From positions 5,918 to 21,301 of the forward strand of contig DEPZ01000017.1 in assembly GCA_002359025.1 (NCBI GenBank): a DNA stretch of 15,384 bases, in the 5' to 3' direction. The position numbers and the translations under genes are program-made. Shown piece after piece: positions 12,912-15,384 of this stretch; position 1 is the stretch's first letter; each line of letters opens with the position of its first letter. The notes under the pieces are model-generated. The model made no database searches and was not told the DNA's origin. It saw only the letters and a program-made list of their open reading frames with translations. This stretch comes from Erysipelotrichaceae bacterium UBA3379 (GTDB taxonomy: Bacteria > Bacillota_I > Bacilli_A > Erysipelotrichales > Coprobacillaceae).

Positions 12912-14852
12912 TCAACACTTTTCTAATTTCATATTTTCTAAATCACGGAGTGTTTCCATACAATTAAAAACCAATGTATTAAAATACATATGTTTATTTA
13001 ATTCACCATAACTTTCAAATTCTTTAGATGTTTTCATAAAACTATTTAATTCATTTTGTGTATAGCTTCTACGTATACGACAAATAGAATCTTTCATATT
13101 CTTAAAAACTTCTTTTAAAATCATATTTTCTTTTAAGTAATCAATATGTCTCATATAACTATGTAATTGTTCTATTTCATACATTAACTTTTGATGTAAA
13201 GGAATAATTTGACTATAGAAATCTTGAGAATGATTCATATTTTGTATATATGTTTTTATTTCTTGTGATAATAAGCGTGAATGTATAATCAAATTTCTAA
13301 AGTTATTCATATCTCCTTGCTTAGACATTAATTTTTCTAATTCTTCAACCAAAGCATAATCAATAGAAAATAATTCATAGATATTTCTTTCAAATTCTCT
13401 TTTTGCAGTATTAGGCAATAAGAATCTATTTGTTAGAAAAGTCAATAAAGCTCCTAATAGCACATATCCCACTCTAAGAATAATAGCCTCTTTAACATCT
13501 AAACTAAACATTGCAAGAGATAATCCATAACATGTTGTATACATAGGCATAGTCCATGATGTAACGGGAACATAGTACATAAAACATGTCATAATTAAAA
13601 CAACACCAATATAATCACTGGTTGTATGAATAAATCTAGAAATAAAAAACATCAAGAAAACACCACATATCGTTCCTAATATACGATTCGTAATTTTCAT
13701 TAAGCTTTCTTCAGAATAAGGCATTAACATTAAAAAAGCACTCATTGGAAGCCAGTAAGAATGATTATAATTTGTTATTTTACAGAATAAAAAAGTCAAA
13801 CATAATATTGATGATAGTCTTAATGCAAAACGCAATTGAAAAAGATCCAATTTCATAAAATGCTTCATTTTTTCAATAGAAAAGACTTTATGAGGAATAT
13901 GCCAATTCTTTTGTGATCTATGAATAGATGTTTTCTCTAATTCACTAAAAGTATATTTCAATAAATGAATAATTTGACTCATAGCTTCTTGTTTAGAAGA
14001 ATCAATCAAAGCATAATGCTCATCAAATTCTTGAATATGTCTTATAACCTTTTGATGATTTCTTCCAATATTTTCAGATAAATCAATCATTAACTCCTTT
14101 AACATCATATAATATTCTTTATCTCTTAAATCTATAGCCTCATTTTCAATATGATTGACATAATATAGAAATCTTTGATAAGCCAACATAAATAAATAAT
14201 TAATTTTCCCATATCCATCAACCAAATAAGATAAATTTCTAGAAGCATAGATAACTCTATTCATATGATACATCATACCAATCAATTCATCTTTTTGAAC
14301 CTGTATACTTTGATTATTCATCATCCTATCAATCATAATAGATAATGTGAACATCCCATGTTTTGCAGTATGAAAATTTCTTGTTCTTTTCATTCTCCAT
14401 TGATAAAGATATAAGCTTATAGTTACCACAAAAAGTCCATAAATCAATGCAATTTCTCTAACAATAAACGCTGAAAAAGAAATAGGTATTAACTGTAAAA
14501 ACACAAATTCCATCATATAAACAAAATAAGCTTTTGGCGTAAACTTATCTGTCAACATATAAACAATAAAGAAAGGTACAACAAAATTTAACAACCCACA
14601 TAACCAGACATTATGGGAAGCTAAAAAACTTAAAAAACATAAAACAATCATTAATACATATATTTCCACTAAATCCCTTATATGAAAATCACTCGTATGC
14701 TTAATCCTAAACAACAAAGTTAAAAATGATGTTAATATCACATGTACCAAACCAAACATATAATAAATACTTAAAAATAAAAAGAGTGAAACAATAATCG
14801 TGTCAAATGCATCCAACCACTTTTGTTTCATCTTCATCATTTTTTCTTTCAT
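12912..14852 (-). CDS. FUSC-family (fusaric acid resistance/YccS-like) membrane protein
   Basis: A 646-residue membrane protein with the two-block plan of the aromatic-acid exporter/FUSC group. Block one (about 15-165) has roughly six hydrophobic segments, followed by a long charged helical region (about 170-330). Block two (about 335-485) has five or six more segments and the family motif YWLPMSAFLMLMP, then ITNRILGTICG, matching the YW-P-R-GT-G pattern of FUSC_2 domains. A C-terminal helical tail follows (about 490-646). Relatives are thought to export aromatic acids or stabilise the envelope; no substrate can be named. The ATG at 14852 has GAGGTG six bases upstream; the longer frame from 14939 would run through the promoter and is rejected. 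Monocistronic, next to an IS element; its 3' end has only a weak 5-bp hairpin with a detached T run. Confidence 0.88.
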   Translation of the reverse strand: MKEKMMKMKQKWLDAFDTIIVSLFLFLSIYYMFGLVHVILTSFLTLLFRIKHTSDFHIRDLVEIYVLMIVLCFLSFLASHNVWLCGLLNFVVPFFIVYMLTDKFTPKAYFVYMMEFVFLQLIPISFSAFIVREIALIYGLFVVTISLYLYQWRMKRTRNFHTAKHGMFTLSIMIDRMMNNQSIQVQKDELIGMMYHMNRVIYASRNLSYLVDGYGKINYLFMLAYQRFLYYVNHIENEAIDLRDKEYYMMLKELMIDLSENIGRNHQKVIRHIQEFDEHYALIDSSKQEAMSQIIHLLKYTFSELEKTSIHRSQKNWHIPHKVFSIEKMKHFMKLDLFQLRFALRLSSILCLTFLFCKITNYNHSYWLPMSAFLMLMPYSEESLMKITNRILGTICGVFLMFFISRFIHTTSDYIGVVLIMTCFMYYVPVTSWTMPMYTTCYGLSLAMFSLDVKEAIILRVGYVLLGALLTFLTNRFLLPNTAKREFERNIYELFSIDYALVEELEKLMSKQGDMNNFRNLIIHSRLLSQEIKTYIQNMNHSQDFYSQIIPLHQKLMYEIEQLHSYMRHIDYLKENMILKEVFKNMKDSICRIRRSYTQNELNSFMKTSKEFESYGELNKHMYFNTLVFNCMETLRDLENMKLEKC

Positions 14853-14871
14853 AACGACACCTCGAGTTAAT

Positions 14872-14900
14872 ACTATACACCAAATTACATATATACACAA
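14872..14900 (-). promoter_or_regulatory. Predicted promoter of the FUSC-family gene
   Basis: Minus-strand TTGTGT (14895-14900), a 17-base spacer and TATAGT (14872-14877), 19 bases before the preferred ATG. Moderate match; it supports the shorter start since it lies inside the longer frame. Confidence 0.5.
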
Positions 14901-15060
14901 GTTATAAATATTTAAAAATATAACCAAATAATAAAACATATCTTTTTGTATTTTCTACTTTAACATTTTATATAAATTCTTATTTTAAAGTATATATATA
15001 AACGAAAAGCTATCCTAATATAGATTTATATTGACTAAATCAAGGCATAAACTAGTTATA
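14901..15060. other. AT-rich intergenic stretch between FUSC gene and IS element
   Basis: Very AT-rich with runs such as TATATATATA near 14991-15000. No ribosome site plus reading frame, no strong hairpin. The short inverted pair TTGA-CTAAA-TCAA at about 15031-15043 lies near where the IS end should fall; the exact element boundary cannot be fixed because the other end is outside the window. Confidence 0.6.
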
Positions 15061-15087
15061 AAAACCACGCCTAAAAGGCGTGGTTTT
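15061..15087 (-). terminator. Right-end hairpin of the IS element, probable tnpA terminator
   Basis: AAAACCACGCCT (15061-15072) and AGGCGTGGTTTT (15076-15087) pair perfectly (12 bp) around AAA. On the minus strand the T run is partly in the stem and followed by TATAAC, so it can end tnpA transcription; in this family such hairpins are also where TnpA binds single-stranded DNA. Confidence 0.85.
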
Positions 15088-15187
15088 CTCTGTGGCTATA
15101 AGCCTTTGTTACTTGCTCGCGTCTCAAGGCGACGCTTTCACTCCGTTCAAGCTATCGCTTTTGACTCTCGCTATCCCTCAAAGGGAT
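15088..15187 (-). other. GC-rich, hairpin-dense tail downstream of tnpA
   Basis: This stretch is visibly richer in G+C than everything around it and contains several short inverted repeats: GGCT-ATA-AGCC (15094-15104), GCGTC-N7-GACGC (15119-15135), AAGC-TATC-GCTT (about 15149-15160) and ATCCCT-CAA-AGGGAT (15173-15187), which contains the tnpA stop. Recurrent GCGA/GCGAT words give it a patterned look. It may be a structured 3' untranslated region or part of the IS end; no coding sense is apparent. Confidence 0.55.
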
Positions 15188-15384
15188 TTATTTTGCCTTC
15201 TTCTCTTTTTTGTTTCCTTGCCTTTTTTTATTTCTTTATCTTCAAAGGGATTTTGATATTCTTTCACACTCAATTTATCCATTGCTATATCATATCGCTC
15301 CTGCTCCCTTATATATTTTGCGTCTGTTGCATCATTTAATCCTACTGTGCTTACATAGTACCCTTCTGACCAGAAATGTCTGTT
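15178..15384 (-). CDS. tnpA: IS200/IS605-family transposase TnpA, C-terminal fragment (cut by window edge)
   Basis: The last 68 residues of a Y1 (HUH) single-strand transposase are visible, open to the right edge. The fragment starts NRHFWSEGYYVSTVGL, a hallmark of this family, and continues with the C-terminal helix bearing the catalytic tyrosine in KYIREQ (residue 24 of the fragment, codon about 15313-15315). A lysine- and arginine-rich tail (EIKKGKETKKRRRQNK) ends at TGA 15178-15180. The HUH motif would lie beyond the edge, so activity cannot be judged; nothing in the visible part is broken. A 12-bp direct repeat, TCAAAGGGATTT, occurs at 15178-15189 and again at 15242-15253, bracketing the basic tail. 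Confidence 0.88.
   Translation of the reverse strand, partial: NRHFWSEGYYVSTVGLNDATDAKYIREQERYDIAMDKLSVKEYQNPFEDKEIKKGKETKKRRRQNKSL

Larger units (their letters stand above)
15061..15384 (-). mobile_element. IS200/IS605-type insertion sequence, transposase 3' part and right end
   Basis: The segment holds the C-terminal part of a TnpA-like Y1 transposase, a GC-rich tail and a subterminal hairpin with a 12-bp stem, the usual right-end arrangement in this family, whose elements have hairpin ends instead of terminal inverted repeats. No tnpB sequence lies between tnpA and the hairpin, so the visible end looks like an IS200-type (tnpA-only) element. The left end and most of tnpA are beyond 15384; the right boundary probably lies between about 15030 and 15060. 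Confidence 0.75.

Noticed and set aside
12893..12915. Terminator for the FUSC-family gene
   Set aside because: Only a 5-bp stem (TTGAT/ATCAA) with the T run set several bases away; too weak to call.
14853..14939. Longer N-terminus for the FUSC-family protein
   Set aside because: It covers the predicted promoter; GAGGTG before the ATG at 14852 decides for the shorter form.
15031..15339. Plus-strand open frame of 102 residues across the IS end
   Set aside because: It runs antisense through the terminal hairpin, structured tail and tnpA; it has no ribosome site and no family resemblance, while the minus strand clearly encodes TnpA.
1..15384. tRNA, rRNA, CRISPR, riboswitch or prophage features
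   Set aside because: No cloverleaf, rRNA signature, regularly spaced repeat, long structured leader or phage gene was seen; predicted leaders are only about 14-40 bases long.

Overview
The window looks like ordinary chromosome from a low-GC Gram-positive bacterium, most likely a Firmicute of the Erysipelotrichia type. That placement is inferred from strong AT bias, AAGGAGG/GAGGTG ribosome sites, short intergenic gaps with intrinsic terminators, and the style of the ClpP, GAPDH and UvrB proteins. Almost everything lies on the minus strand; clpP is the only confident plus-strand gene. No rRNA, tRNA, CRISPR array, prophage or defence locus is visible.

Read in the direction of minus-strand transcription, from the right edge: (1) 15061-15384 is the 3' part of an IS200/IS605-type element: the C-terminus of a TnpA transposase, a GC-rich structured tail and a strong terminal hairpin. 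(2) 12912-14852 encodes a large FUSC-family membrane protein with its own promoter. (3) 12532-12801 is a monocistronic 89-residue protein of unknown function, framed by a promoter and a terminator. (4) 9933-12439 is a three-gene unit: type II-like L-asparaginase, EamA/DMT transporter and a uridine-kinase-like P-loop kinase. (5) 9487-9888 is an unrecognised 133-residue protein convergent with clpP, sharing a hairpin with it.

(6) 7642-9474 holds divergent gapA (glycolytic GAPDH) and clpP (Clp protease subunit), separated by 231 bp with two good -10 boxes, a 16-bp inverted repeat and a tandem 10-bp repeat. (7) 6314-7512 pairs a GufA-like ZIP metal transporter with a short DtxR-family metalloregulator whose promoter -10 lies inside a 7-6-7 inverted repeat. 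(8) 1-6241 is a tight operon: ctpA (secreted or membrane-anchored S41 protease), uvrB, cca (tRNA nucleotidyltransferase) and uvrA (cut by the left edge). Its genes are 11 bp apart or overlap by 1 and 8 bp, so nucleotide excision repair and tRNA 3'-end maintenance appear translationally coupled.

Several start sites were shortened from the longest open frame because a good ribosome site sits just upstream of an internal start. Three terminators contain the stop codon of the gene they end, showing how compact the region is. I found no clearly new system. The points most worth a second look are the cca insertion between uvrB and uvrA, the DtxR/ZIP pair with its palindromic promoter, the altered handle region of ClpP, and the structured tail of the IS element.
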